DNA of 19,375 nt from CAZXYF01 sp964644705 (GTDB lineage: Bacteria; Planctomycetota; Brocadiia; SM23-32), in NCBI GenBank assembly GCA_964644705.1, contig CAZXYF010000047.1:1-19375 (forward strand), read 5' to 3'. Of this stretch, positions 6,158-13,459 are shown piece by piece. The position numbers were made by a program, and so were the translations under genes. Position 1 is the stretch's first letter; each line of letters begins with the position of its first letter. Under the pieces are notes generated by a model. That model was not told where the DNA came from, did no database searches, and was given only the letters and a program-made list of their open reading frames with translations.

Positions 6158-9085
6158 TTATTTGCATTCCGCCTCTTTGATGGCTTTTGTGACGATAGGA
6201 CGCACTTTCGCATCGCCCAGTTCGTCAATCACCTCGTCCTCCAGCTCGATACCGATTTGTGCCGCGGCAAGGCGGGCAACCGGCACGCGGAAAGGCGAGC
6301 ATGAGACGTAATCCATGCCAACACGATAGCAGAATTTCACCGATTCAGGATCGCCACCGTGCTCACCGCAGATACCGACCTTGAGATCGGACTGGGTGGA
6401 ACGGCCCCGTTCGATACCGGTGGCCACGAGCTGGCCAACACCGTCAATATCGAGCGATTGGAACGGATCCTTTTCCAGGATTTCCCGGTCAATGTATTCC
6501 GGCACGAAGGTGCCAACGTCATCACGGCTGTACCCGAAGGTCATCTGCGTGAGATCGTTGGTTCCGAAGCTGAAGAAGTCGGCATGTTCGGCAACCTCGT
6601 CCGCCGTCAGAGCCGCACGCGGGATTTCAATCATCGTGCCAATTCGATAATCGGTATCCGCGTCCTTCTCCTCCAGAACACTCTGGCAAACCTCCTCGGC
6701 AGCCTCGCGGGTCACACGCAGTTCTTCCGCGGTACCGGCCAGCGGAATCATGATCTCGGGATGCACTTCCACACCCTTTTCCTCAGATTCCACGGCCGCT
6801 TCCATGATGGCGCGGACCTGCATTTTGTATATCTCCGGATATGTAATACCCAGACGGCATCCTCGATGGCCGAGCATCGGATTGAGTTCGCCAAGCTGTT
6901 CAACCGTATTAGCGATTTCATCAACCTCTTTGCCCATCTGGTCAGCCAGATCTTTCTGGAGTTCTTCCTCCTGCGGCAAAAATTCATGCAGCGGGGGGTC
7001 CAGCAGACGGACAGTAACGGATTTGCCGTCCATCGCCTCGAAAATCCCCTTGAAATCGTCGCGTTGCGCGGGCAGGAGCTTATCCAGAGCCTCGTCCAGC
7101 AACTGCTGCGGCCCCTCGAGTTGATCCTCCAGTTCCGCGATGCGTTTCTGGATATTTTCTCGTTCTTCCGAACCGGCCTGGCTCAATGCAACTTCTTCTT
7201 CATCAAGCAGGTTGCGGATACGCCGCACGTCCGGCGCGCTGAGCATCATCTGACGGACATAACTGATCCGTTCAGGTTCAAAGAACATGTGCTCGGTTCG
7301 GCAGAGGCCAATACCTTCGGCACCGTATTCCAGCGCCTGTTCGGCATCTTCCGGCGTGTCGGCATTCGTCCACACGCCGATTTTCCGGTATTTGTCAGCC
7401 CACTCAATCAGGGTTCCAAAGGCACCGGTCATTTTCGGCTCGACCTGATCCACCGCGCCGTCGAAGACCTGTCCGCTGGTTCCATCCAAAGAGATGACAT
7501 CGCCTTCACTGTATTCATTTCCGGCGATAGTAACCGTTTTGGCGTCCTCATCCGGATTCACCGCGCCACATCCGGCCACGCAGCATGTCCCCATGCCCCG
7601 TGCCACAACGGCCGCATGACTTGTCATGCCGCCACGGGCGGTAAGAATACCGACCGAAGCATCCATGCCTCCGATGTCTTCGGGACTGGTTTCTTCACGC
7701 ACCAGGATGATACCGGCGGGGTCGTCCTTCTGGGCTTCCTTTTCGGCCATTTCTTCGGCGTCGTCCGCCGTCAACGCTACTTTACCCACTGCTGCGCCGG
7801 GAGAGGCGGGCAGTCCGGTGGCAAGTTCACGTCCGCTTTCCTCCGCCTGTTCCTTGGCATCGCGGTCAAACTGCTTGTGCAGCAGCTGTTCAATGGCCTG
7901 AGGATCCACGCGGCAAACGGCCGTGCGCTCATCGATCAGTCCTTCTTCTTCCATATCAACTGCCATTTTCACAGCGGCAGCTGCCGTCCGTTTACCCGTC
8001 CGGGTTTGCAGCATATACAGGTGTCCATCCTGAGCGGTAAACTCAAAATCCTGCATATCTTTGTAATGACCTTCGAGACGGTCCTTGATATCCAGAAGCT
8101 GATCGTAGATGCCGGAAAAGATCTCGTTGGCTTCTTCTTCACTGACTTCGGCCTCCGGGAATTCCGACAGATCCTCGTCCGCCAGCTCATTGACATCCTT
8201 GGGGGTTCGGATTCCGGCAACAACGTCCTCACCCTGGGCGTTGATCAGATACTCACCATACAGTTTGTTCTCCCCAGTGGCGGGGTTCCGAGTGAAGCCG
8301 ACGCCCGTCAGGCTCGTGTGGCCCATGTTACCAAAGACCATGGTCTGCACGTTCACGGCCGTGCCCAGAAGGCCCGTAATCTCATTGATCTCGCGATATC
8401 GGACGGCCTGTGGATTGTTCCAGGAACCGAACACTGCATCGATGGCCCGCTTGAGCTGGGCTTGAGGTTCCTGCGGGAAGTCCTCGCCGGTGTCCGCTTT
8501 GTAAACCTTTTTGAACTCCTCAACGATGTCCTTCAGCTGTTCCACATTGAGCTGACTATCATACTGCACGCCCGCGTCTTCGCGTGCCTTGTGCAGAAAG
8601 TCATCGAAATTACTGTGAGGAATCTTCATCGCCACGTTACCGAACATCTGAATGAAGCGCCGGTAGCAATCCCAGGCAAATCGCGGATCACCGCTTTGTT
8701 TCGCCAGTCCCTGAACCGACGTATCATTCAAACCCAGGTTCAGGATGGTATCCATCATACCGGGCATGCTCTGCGCTGCCCCGCTTCGGACACTTACCAG
8801 CAGGGGATTGTCATCATCACCCAGTTTTTGACCGGTCACGTCCTCAAGACGGGCAAGATGATTGGCGACTTCTTCTTCCAGTCCCTCAGGCCAACCACCG
8901 TCCATTTCCTGGAACTCCTGACAGGTTTCCGTGGTCAGGGTGAACCCGGGTGGCACCGGCAGCCCAACGTTGGCCATTTCAGCAAGATTGGCTCCTTTAC
9001 CTCCAAGCAGCCACTTCAGGCCCGTGCGACCTTCGGCATCGCCTTCTTCAAAAAAATAAACTCTTTTCGTATCGTCAGCACTCAT
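6158..9085 (-). CDS. ppdK: pyruvate, phosphate dikinase
   Basis: It interconverts pyruvate + ATP + Pi and phosphoenolpyruvate + AMP + PPi in the cytoplasm, serving PPi-linked glycolysis or gluconeogenesis. The 975 residues hold the ATP-grasp domain (about 8-365; GGKGANLAEM 28-37, VSVRSGAAQSMPGMMDT, LQTRTGKRT 359-367). The phosphohistidine domain has GGMTSHAAVVARG with H490 and the regulatory-type T488. The PEP-binding barrel (about 555-945) contains GLCRTEHMF, MLGHRGCRLGITYPE (737-751) and the catalytic C906 in GICGEHGGDP. The family is usually about 880-910 residues. The excess is a coiled-coil-like insert at about 618-668 and a C-terminal tail of about 30 residues. ATG 9085 follows GAGGAGGAAG. 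The frame is open 80 codons further, but that part is unlike PPDK. Confidence 0.97.
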   Translation of the reverse strand: MSADDTKRVYFFEEGDAEGRTGLKWLLGGKGANLAEMANVGLPVPPGFTLTTETCQEFQEMDGGWPEGLEEEVANHLARLEDVTGQKLGDDDNPLLVSVRSGAAQSMPGMMDTILNLGLNDTSVQGLAKQSGDPRFAWDCYRRFIQMFGNVAMKIPHSNFDDFLHKAREDAGVQYDSQLNVEQLKDIVEEFKKVYKADTGEDFPQEPQAQLKRAIDAVFGSWNNPQAVRYREINEITGLLGTAVNVQTMVFGNMGHTSLTGVGFTRNPATGENKLYGEYLINAQGEDVVAGIRTPKDVNELADEDLSEFPEAEVSEEEANEIFSGIYDQLLDIKDRLEGHYKDMQDFEFTAQDGHLYMLQTRTGKRTAAAAVKMAVDMEEEGLIDERTAVCRVDPQAIEQLLHKQFDRDAKEQAEESGRELATGLPASPGAAVGKVALTADDAEEMAEKEAQKDDPAGIILVREETSPEDIGGMDASVGILTARGGMTSHAAVVARGMGTCCVAGCGAVNPDEDAKTVTIAGNEYSEGDVISLDGTSGQVFDGAVDQVEPKMTGAFGTLIEWADKYRKIGVWTNADTPEDAEQALEYGAEGIGLCRTEHMFFEPERISYVRQMMLSAPDVRRIRNLLDEEEVALSQAGSEERENIQKRIAELEDQLEGPQQLLDEALDKLLPAQRDDFKGIFEAMDGKSVTVRLLDPPLHEFLPQEEELQKDLADQMGKEVDEIANTVEQLGELNPMLGHRGCRLGITYPEIYKMQVRAIMEAAVESEEKGVEVHPEIMIPLAGTAEELRVTREAAEEVCQSVLEEKDADTDYRIGTMIEIPRAALTADEVAEHADFFSFGTNDLTQMTFGYSRDDVGTFVPEYIDREILEKDPFQSLDIDGVGQLVATGIERGRSTQSDLKVGICGEHGGDPESVKFCYRVGMDYVSCSPFRVPVARLAAAQIGIELEDEVIDELGDAKVRPIVTKAIKEAECK

Positions 9086-9560
9086 ACCTAAAACTTCCTC
9101 CTCTACAAACGCGCGCTCCGCCGGGATGTAATTCTCCTGAACGGCTACGCGTCGAGTAACATACAGTAAGAATGAGAATCTTCCGGGGGCATACATACCC
9201 GCCGGTTTAAGCACTTTAGCAGGAAACAAGCGGACATCTGTTGGCAGTGTTGAAAGATGGCAAGTAGGGGCCATCTGCTGCGCGCGACACCCGCTGATGC
9301 CGCGCCAAAAGAGTATCACAGACACTTTCTCAATTCAAGTGAATATACCCCCTACTGCCTCTTCTCCACTCTCACCGATTTATGCCGCCATCAACCACCC
9401 TGCCAATTTGCGGGATTATGCGTGTCTTCATCCCCCGGGAACCAGTGCTGTCAAAAACATTCAGATATGGGTTCTGCAAGTAATCCTCCGGGGGCTTTGA
9501 GAGCTCAATAGAACTCCCCCCCAAACGCCCCGTCATCGGTTTTGCGACTGCGCACCAAAC

Positions 9561-9660
9561 ATCTTTACCTTCGTCTTTGCCTTTGTCTGCCTTTCTATCG
9601 ATGCTAAGACCGCCAAAAACAACGGCACATTATGGTAAAGCCGATGATAAAGACAAAGAA
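9561..9660. repeat. facing tracts of AAAGAC-like hexamer repeats
   Basis: 9562-9597 reads on the minus strand as tandem variants of AAAGRC/GAAGGT. 9634-9659 reads similarly on the plus strand. CTTTACC (9563-9569) is complementary to GGTAAAG (9634-9640), and CTTTGTCT (9581-9588) to AGACAAAG (9651-9658). Together they make an imperfect inverted repeat of about 95 bases. Function is unknown. Confidence 0.4.
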
Positions 9661-9737
9661 TCATGCTTCTCGAAACGCTATTTTCGACAGACCTGAGTCC
9701 CGCTTGCCGGAACGAAGGTAAATCGGTGTTTGGGTCC

Positions 9738-9801
9738 GCTGCGGGGAAAAAGATTTGTACGGCCAGAATCGCTGTTCTGGACAGATCCGCCCCGGAGCAG
9801 C
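9738..9801. other. long imperfect stem-loop
   Basis: Arms pair in register: GCTGC (9738-9742) with GCAGC (9797-9801), GGGG (9743-9746) with CCCC (9790-9793), GATTTGT (9752-9758) with ACAGATC (9781-9787, one G-U pair), and CCAGAA (9763-9768) with TTCTGG (9775-9780) around a 6-base loop. GGA (9794-9796) bulges. It could be a structured RNA or a mobile-element remnant. There is no T-tract for termination. Confidence 0.45.
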
Positions 9802-9856
9802 TTCACGTACAAAATACTCACATAATTCCCATCTATTCTTGACGTTCACATCGCAT

Positions 9857-9862
9857 TATAAT
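9857..9862 (+). promoter_or_regulatory. possible -10 box upstream of the prepilin-type gene
   Basis: A perfect TATAAT lies about 140 bases before the gene. TTGACG (9839-9844) is only 12 bases away, too close for a standard -35. TTCTTG (9836-9841) is at 15 bases. The assignment is therefore tentative. Confidence 0.3.
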
Positions 9863-10004
9863 ACGTTGTCGCTACAAACTTTCCCCTGCTCTGCCGGAAC
9901 GGGCTGCTTACGGGAGCATAATCTGAAACCGCCCGTTATTCAGACGGAAATGGGGATTGAATATTGGGATACCAGTCATTACTCATTTTCGCCGTGGGCA
10001 TCTG

Positions 10005-10808
10005 ATGTATTCTTCCACCATCCAGAACAAATCCCCTGCATACACATCACGTTCGTACTCACCATTCACCCTCAATGAACTCCTTGTGACCATAACCGTC
10101 ATTTCGTTGCTCAGCGCTCTGCTTCTTCCCGTGGTGGAGGAGGCTCGTGGCGCAGCACAGACCATCTCCTGCACAAATCGCCTCCGTCAAATAGGCGTCA
10201 TGCACAGATTCTACAGCAACAATAATGGCGGATACGTGATCAGTGCCGTTCAGAACAACTCCGTTGGTCACTGGATCAATTATATGTTCGTCCATAGCGA
10301 CCTGAATTACGAGGAAGCCTACCGGTGCCCCACCCTTCCACTCTCCGCATGTTTCAATCCATATGGCGGAACCGGCCGGTATGCCGTCAACATCCGGGCC
10401 AGTTACATCATGAACACCATCCGCGCAGGACATGACCCCGATTCATGGCACGATGCTCCCATTCCTCAACCGGACAGCAGCTGGGGATGGACCAGGTCAA
10501 TCGACGACAGCTGCACCAAACCTGTCCGTCTCATCCAGGCCGATCAACCTTCCGACACCATTTTTCTCACGGAAACCCCTGAGACCCTTTCCGACATCTC
10601 GTTAACAACTAACAAGACGGAAGCCGGAAAACATATCAATCGTTTCCTGCAGACGGACCATGGAATCCCCATTTTCAGCGATCGAACAGCCGATTACCGC
10701 CGCGTTGGTTCCCACCATGATGGCCAATTCAACGCGCTGATGGGCGACGGGCGAGTGCAAACGATCCATAGCAGCCGTCCCCGGCAGTGGGTGGCATGGA
10801 CTGAGTGA
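10005..10808 (+). CDS. prepilin-type N-terminal domain protein with H-X9-DG motif
   Basis: This 267-residue secreted or cell-envelope protein has a class III signal, SP-FTLNELLVTITVISLLSALLLP, with the conserved Glu at position +5 after the expected cleavage before F21. The signal is followed by a charged helix and CTNRLRQIG, as in PVC-group type II pseudopilin-like proteins. Near the C-terminus HHDGQFNALMGDG gives the prepilin-processing-associated H-X9-DG signature. The middle is Trp/Cys-containing and unassigned. Position -1 is Pro rather than the usual Gly. ATG 10005 was chosen. A TTG at 9957 in the same frame would add 16 residues, and neither has a strong ribosome site. No type II secretion or pilus machinery gene is adjacent, so it stands alone, as many such proteins do in this group. 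Confidence 0.88.
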   Translation: MYSSTIQNKSPAYTSRSYSPFTLNELLVTITVISLLSALLLPVVEEARGAAQTISCTNRLRQIGVMHRFYSNNNGGYVISAVQNNSVGHWINYMFVHSDLNYEEAYRCPTLPLSACFNPYGGTGRYAVNIRASYIMNTIRAGHDPDSWHDAPIPQPDSSWGWTRSIDDSCTKPVRLIQADQPSDTIFLTETPETLSDISLTTNKTEAGKHINRFLQTDHGIPIFSDRTADYRRVGSHHDGQFNALMGDGRVQTIHSSRPRQWVAWTE

Positions 10809-10880
10809 TGTGCGATTACTGCTCCTGCACCGAGAGTCCATTCCCACATGCTCCCCATATCCGCCGCCCTTTAACAATCG

Positions 10881-10912
10881 GCGGGCCCGGTTCCGTCTGG
10901 AACAAGGCCCGC
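10881..10912. terminator. strong hairpin between convergent genes
   Basis: GCGGGCC (10881-10887) pairs with GGCCCGC (10906-10912), and GTTCC (10890-10894) with GGAAC (10899-10903), around the loop GTCT with a 2x2 internal bulge. The position between convergent genes suggests bidirectional termination, but neither side has a clear T-tract. Confidence 0.5.
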
Positions 10913-10942
10913 GACCAATTTCCACAGTTTCACGCGACCATC

Positions 10943-11962
10943 TCAGATCTCGATCTCCACCGGTGCACCCTTGGCATCGCTCTCGATGGCACCGAACACC
11001 ATCGCCAGACTTTTGATATTATCCCTGGCAATGGTCTGTGGTTCCCCTCCTTCGCGCACGCACTTGAGGAACTCGTTGATGCATCCTTCATGGCCTTCCG
11101 CCGGCACCGGAACATCCTCCGCTTCGACCTCCTTCGTCTCGCTTATGAACTGGTCAGCGTCCTGAACTATTTCGGCACACGGTTTGTCTTCATCCCACAT
11201 TTCGGTTCCTTCGGTCCCGATAATGCGCCAGCTGCCGGCCCAGGGGGTCGGGTATCCCTCCGAACACCATGACCCGCGATAATTGAACACAATATCGTCC
11301 GTCATCTCGAACACGCACATTGCCGATGCACCATCCTGATACCATGATCCCTCCGGATTGAAGGCTTTGCAATAGGCGGACAGAGGATCAGCGCCGGTCA
11401 GCTGACGGGCCTGGTCGAAGGTGTGTATAGCCATATCGAGCAACAGAGGGTGATCCATTTCCGTCCGGAAACCAGCAAAGTGGGCGCCGATGTAGAAATC
11501 GACATTCACCGTGGTGATTTTGCCAATTGTGCCATCCCGCGCCATTTTTGCCGCCGAGGGAGCAGTAGGAAGATACCGTCGGTTCTGCATAACCGCATAC
11601 AGTTTCCCCACCTCATCAGCCCTGGCAACCATTTCCCGGGCGTGTTCCATCGAGTCGGCAAGCGGTTTCTCGCCCATCACGTGGCAGCCGGCCGACAACG
11701 CCTTCATCGTCACTTCGTGATGCGCCGCCGGAACCGTCACGTCAAATACAATGTCAGGATCTTCCCGGTCCAGAGCTTCGTCCAATGACTCATAAACCAC
11801 ATCATCAGGCAAATCATACTCTTCGGCACGCGCCTGGGCGTTTTCGGGTTTCAGATCAACCAGACCCGTGACCTGCAGATCGGGGTCATCATCCACAACA
11901 CTCAGCCAGGCACCCGACATTCCTCCACATCCGACCAGAACTGCATTGAGTTGTTCCGTCAT
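10943..11962 (-). CDS. Gfo/Idh/MocA family NAD(P)-dependent oxidoreductase
   Basis: This 339-residue cytoplasmic dehydrogenase-like enzyme acts by family on sugars, inositols or their derivatives. The N-terminal Rossmann fold has VLVGCGGMSG (8-17) for dinucleotide binding and VDLKP at the end of the second strand. The GEKPLAD motif with K99 is the family's catalytic-site lysine. The C-terminal domain contains DMAIHTFDQAR with the expected catalytic His, and a WRIIGTEGTEMW strand. The substrate cannot be deduced. The protein is strongly acidic. ATG 11962 was chosen because AAGGTGAGG lies 8 bases upstream; a TTG at 11986 has no such support. It is convergent with the prepilin-type gene and divergent from the DUF134 gene, with 267 bases between. 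Confidence 0.94.
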   Translation of the reverse strand: MTEQLNAVLVGCGGMSGAWLSVVDDDPDLQVTGLVDLKPENAQARAEEYDLPDDVVYESLDEALDREDPDIVFDVTVPAAHHEVTMKALSAGCHVMGEKPLADSMEHAREMVARADEVGKLYAVMQNRRYLPTAPSAAKMARDGTIGKITTVNVDFYIGAHFAGFRTEMDHPLLLDMAIHTFDQARQLTGADPLSAYCKAFNPEGSWYQDGASAMCVFEMTDDIVFNYRGSWCSEGYPTPWAGSWRIIGTEGTEMWDEDKPCAEIVQDADQFISETKEVEAEDVPVPAEGHEGCINEFLKCVREGGEPQTIARDNIKSLAMVFGAIESDAKGAPVEIEI

Positions 11963-12006
11963 CTTTCCAACCTCACCTTTCCGCAAAATTTACAAATAGG
12001 GTATCT

Positions 12007-12075
12007 CCATCCGAATCACGGCTGACGGCGTGGCATGATAAAAGGTGTAGAGGCGTGACGCAAACCATCCGAATC
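12007..12075. repeat. 11-bp direct repeat in the divergent intergenic region
   Basis: CCATCCGAATC occurs at 12007-12017 and again at 12065-12075, between the divergent oxidoreductase and DUF134 genes. It may be a pair of regulator-binding sites for the oxidoreductase, or chance. Confidence 0.35.
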
Positions 12076-12183
12076 GAAACAAAAAACACTAAACCGTCAA
12101 TAACGGACTGACACAACGGGCAAAATGCCTTACAAACGTGAGAAACGCGCGGCGAAAAAGCACAGAGAAAAACCGAAAAAGAC

Positions 12184-12211
12184 TTGACGCTATAATTACA
12201 CCCCTTATAAT
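12184..12211 (+). promoter_or_regulatory. consensus-like promoter of the DUF134 operon
   Basis: TTGACG (12184-12189) is separated by 16 bases from a perfect TATAAT (12206-12211). A second TATAAT lies at 12191-12196 but is too close to the -35. The start of transcription would be near 12218, giving a leader of only about 12 bases before the ATG at 12230. Confidence 0.7.
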
Positions 12212-12225
12212 GAACATAGGTTCAT
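12210..12225. promoter_or_regulatory. palindromic operator candidate
   Basis: ATGAAC-ATAG-GTTCAT is a perfect 6-4-6 dyad overlapping the last two bases of the -10 box and the expected transcription start. A dimeric regulator bound here would block the promoter. Because it also covers the region just before the DUF134 start codon, autoregulation by that protein is the simplest guess. Confidence 0.5.
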
Positions 12226-12229
12226 AATC

Positions 12230-12598
12230 ATGCCAAGAAAAAAGAGACAGAGGCAGGTTGAAGCCAGGCCGCCATACGAAATGTATACTCCGGCGGAGCG
12301 TATCCCCTCGGATGCCGACCCAGTTGTTTTGGAACTGGACGGATACGAAGCGCTCCGGCTGGCGGACTACAAGGGCCTTTCCCAGGAAGAGGTAGCGGAA
12401 AAGCTTGATGTGTCCCGCCCCACTGTAACACGCATACTGAGGGCGGCACGCAAGGCCATCGCTACTGCCCTGGCGGAGGGACGTCCTCTGGCCATCCAGG
12501 GTGGAAGCGTTCGTATCGGTGGCGGGCGCGGCAAAAGAAAGCGCCGCCGCGGACGCAACCGTGGCCGTCATGGACGAGGCGGCCCGCAGAAACAGTAG
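12230..12598 (+). CDS. DUF134 family helix-turn-helix regulator
   Basis: This 122-residue protein matches the DUF134 pattern: an MPR start, ADPVVLELDGYEALRLADYKGLSQEEVAEKLDVSRPTVTRIL with a sigma-70 region-4-like helix-turn-helix (about 47-75), and EGRPLAIQGG (83-92). DUF134 genes occur mainly in anaerobes and archaea beside NifX/NifB-type cluster proteins, as here, and are thought to regulate them. An unusual Arg/Gly-rich, strongly basic tail fills residues 97-122. The gene heads a plus-strand cluster under a strong promoter with a palindromic operator candidate. No clear Shine-Dalgarno is seen: the leader is very short and is occupied by the dyad, so initiation may be weak or leaderless-like. 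Confidence 0.9.
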   Translation: MPRKKRQRQVEARPPYEMYTPAERIPSDADPVVLELDGYEALRLADYKGLSQEEVAEKLDVSRPTVTRILRAARKAIATALAEGRPLAIQGGSVRIGGGRGKRKRRRGRNRGRHGRGGPQKQ

Positions 12599-12644
12599 AG
12601 GTTCCTGTTGGTTTAACCATACTTTTGCCAAGGAGGTCTGAACT

Positions 12645-12851
12645 ATGCGAGGAAATGGACAAGGTCAAGGTCAAGGAGCAGGACAGGGTGGCGCTGGTGG
12701 AGGCGGACGTATGGGCGGCCCCCAGGCGGGCGGCCCGGGCGGAAACTGCGTCTGCCCGAATTGTGGCAACACGATGCCTCATCAACGGGGTACACCCTGC
12801 TATGAACATGAATGCCCTGAATGTGGGACGCAAATGACTCGTGAACGCTAA
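12645..12851 (+). CDS. small Gly-rich zinc-ribbon protein
   Basis: The 68-residue protein has a Gln/Gly-rich N-terminus (residues 3-33) followed by a double-knuckle zinc ribbon: CPNC (37-40), MPHQRGTPCYE with H46 and C52, and CPEC (57-60). C35 is an extra cysteine. Similar small ribbons with a PHQRGxPC core accompany NifX/NifB-type genes in anaerobes. Their function is unknown, though binding of zinc or an Fe-S cluster is likely. A strong AAGGAGG (12630-12636) precedes the ATG. It follows the DUF134 gene by 46 bases and is probably in the same transcript. Confidence 0.85.
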   Translation: MRGNGQGQGQGAGQGGAGGGGRMGGPQAGGPGGNCVCPNCGNTMPHQRGTPCYEHECPECGTQMTRER

Positions 12852-12977
12852 ACGTCAAAAGTGGATGTGGAACCCAGCGTGTGGCTGTCGGCACATAATG
12901 CGCAGGATGGGCCATATCCAGATTTTATGAGCTATTCCGGCAGATAACTCAAACTTTAATCAAAAGGAGGTTTTATT

Positions 12978-13394
12978 ATGCCTCGAGGTGATGGAACAGG
13001 ACCGGCCGGCATGGGTCCGATGACTGGACGCGGTGCCGGATATTGTGCAGGTTTCAATCGCCCTGGTTACGCCAATCCCGGCGTCACCGGTGGCGGCGGC
13101 TTTGGTCGCGGACGCGGCGCTGGTGGAGGCCGTGGACGCAGAAACTGGTTTCAGCGAACGGGAATGCCCGGATATGCTCGCGCAGCCCAGGGCATGCCCG
13201 CCTACGGCAATCCAGGCGCGGGAGCAGCCGCGCAGGCATCCCCCGCCAACGCTCAGCAGCCAGCTGGTTACGCTCAACCCTCTCCGGAGGATGAGCTGCA
13301 GGCGCTTCGACAGCAGTCTGAAGCTTTGCAGCAACAGCTTGAGCAGGTCAACCAGCGTATCAGTCAACTGGAAGACCAAAACGAAGAACAGTAA
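12978..13394 (+). CDS. DUF5320-like Gly/Arg-rich protein with C-terminal coiled coil
   Basis: The 138 residues begin MPRGDGTGPAGMGPMTGRGAGYC, the characteristic DUF5320 start. A Gly/Arg-rich RGG-like stretch follows (about 38-56), then an Ala/Pro/Gln linker (60-100), and a Gln/Glu-rich coiled coil (about 103-137) that should dimerise. Members are small proteins encoded next to NifX/NifB and Mrp-type genes in anaerobes, with no proven role. Cysteine content is very low (one, C23), so the protein itself is unlikely to hold a cluster. AAGGAGG (12964-12970) is a strong ribosome site. A strong hairpin terminator follows immediately, before the NifX-like gene. Confidence 0.88.
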   Translation: MPRGDGTGPAGMGPMTGRGAGYCAGFNRPGYANPGVTGGGGFGRGRGAGGGRGRRNWFQRTGMPGYARAAQGMPAYGNPGAGAAAQASPANAQQPAGYAQPSPEDELQALRQQSEALQQQLEQVNQRISQLEDQNEEQ

Positions 13395-13398
13395 GATG

Positions 13399-13436
13399 AA
13401 AAGGGGTGGCCGGAGTACAGTCCGCCACCCCTTTTC
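13399..13436 (+). terminator. internal terminator or attenuator
   Basis: AAAAGGGGTGGC (13399-13410) pairs with GCCACCCCTTTT (13424-13435), extended by GGA/TCC after a bulged C, around the loop GTACAG, with T-rich sequence after it. The A/T ends make it symmetrical. It lies between the DUF5320 gene and the NifX-like gene, which begins 25 bases later and has no obvious promoter, so read-through would set the level of the last gene. Confidence 0.8.
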
Positions 13437-13459
13437 CTTTTCTCCCATGGAGACTCCCC

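Larger units (their letters stand above)
9086..10004. other. 919-base gap without a convincing gene
   Basis: The part next to ppdK (9086-9325) is its leader. It is open in the ppdK frame but has no family similarity, and I see no clear promoter. 9432-9438 and 9488-9494 are complementary (CCCCCGG / CCGGGGG). 9561-9660 holds two facing tracts of short AAAGAC-like repeats, 9738-9801 a long stem-loop, and 9857-9862 a TATAAT. No open frame here has a ribosome site plus recognisable protein character. Confidence 0.5.

Noticed and set aside
5961..6311. 116-codon plus-strand open frame between the UPF0104 gene and ppdK
   Set aside because: It runs through the ppdK terminator and into the ppdK coding region on the other strand, without a ribosome site.
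6359..9091. 910-codon open frame on the plus strand opposite ppdK
   Set aside because: It lies antisense to an unmistakable PPDK and has no ribosome site or family motifs. Its openness follows from the codon bias of the real gene.
9086..9325. 80-residue N-terminal extension of PPDK
   Set aside because: PPDK homology starts just after the ATG at 9085, which has an excellent GAGGAGG site. The extension is unlike any PPDK N-terminus.
12089..12631. 180-codon minus-strand open frame across the DUF134 gene
   Set aside because: It is opposite a recognised DUF134 gene and its promoter, with low-complexity translation.
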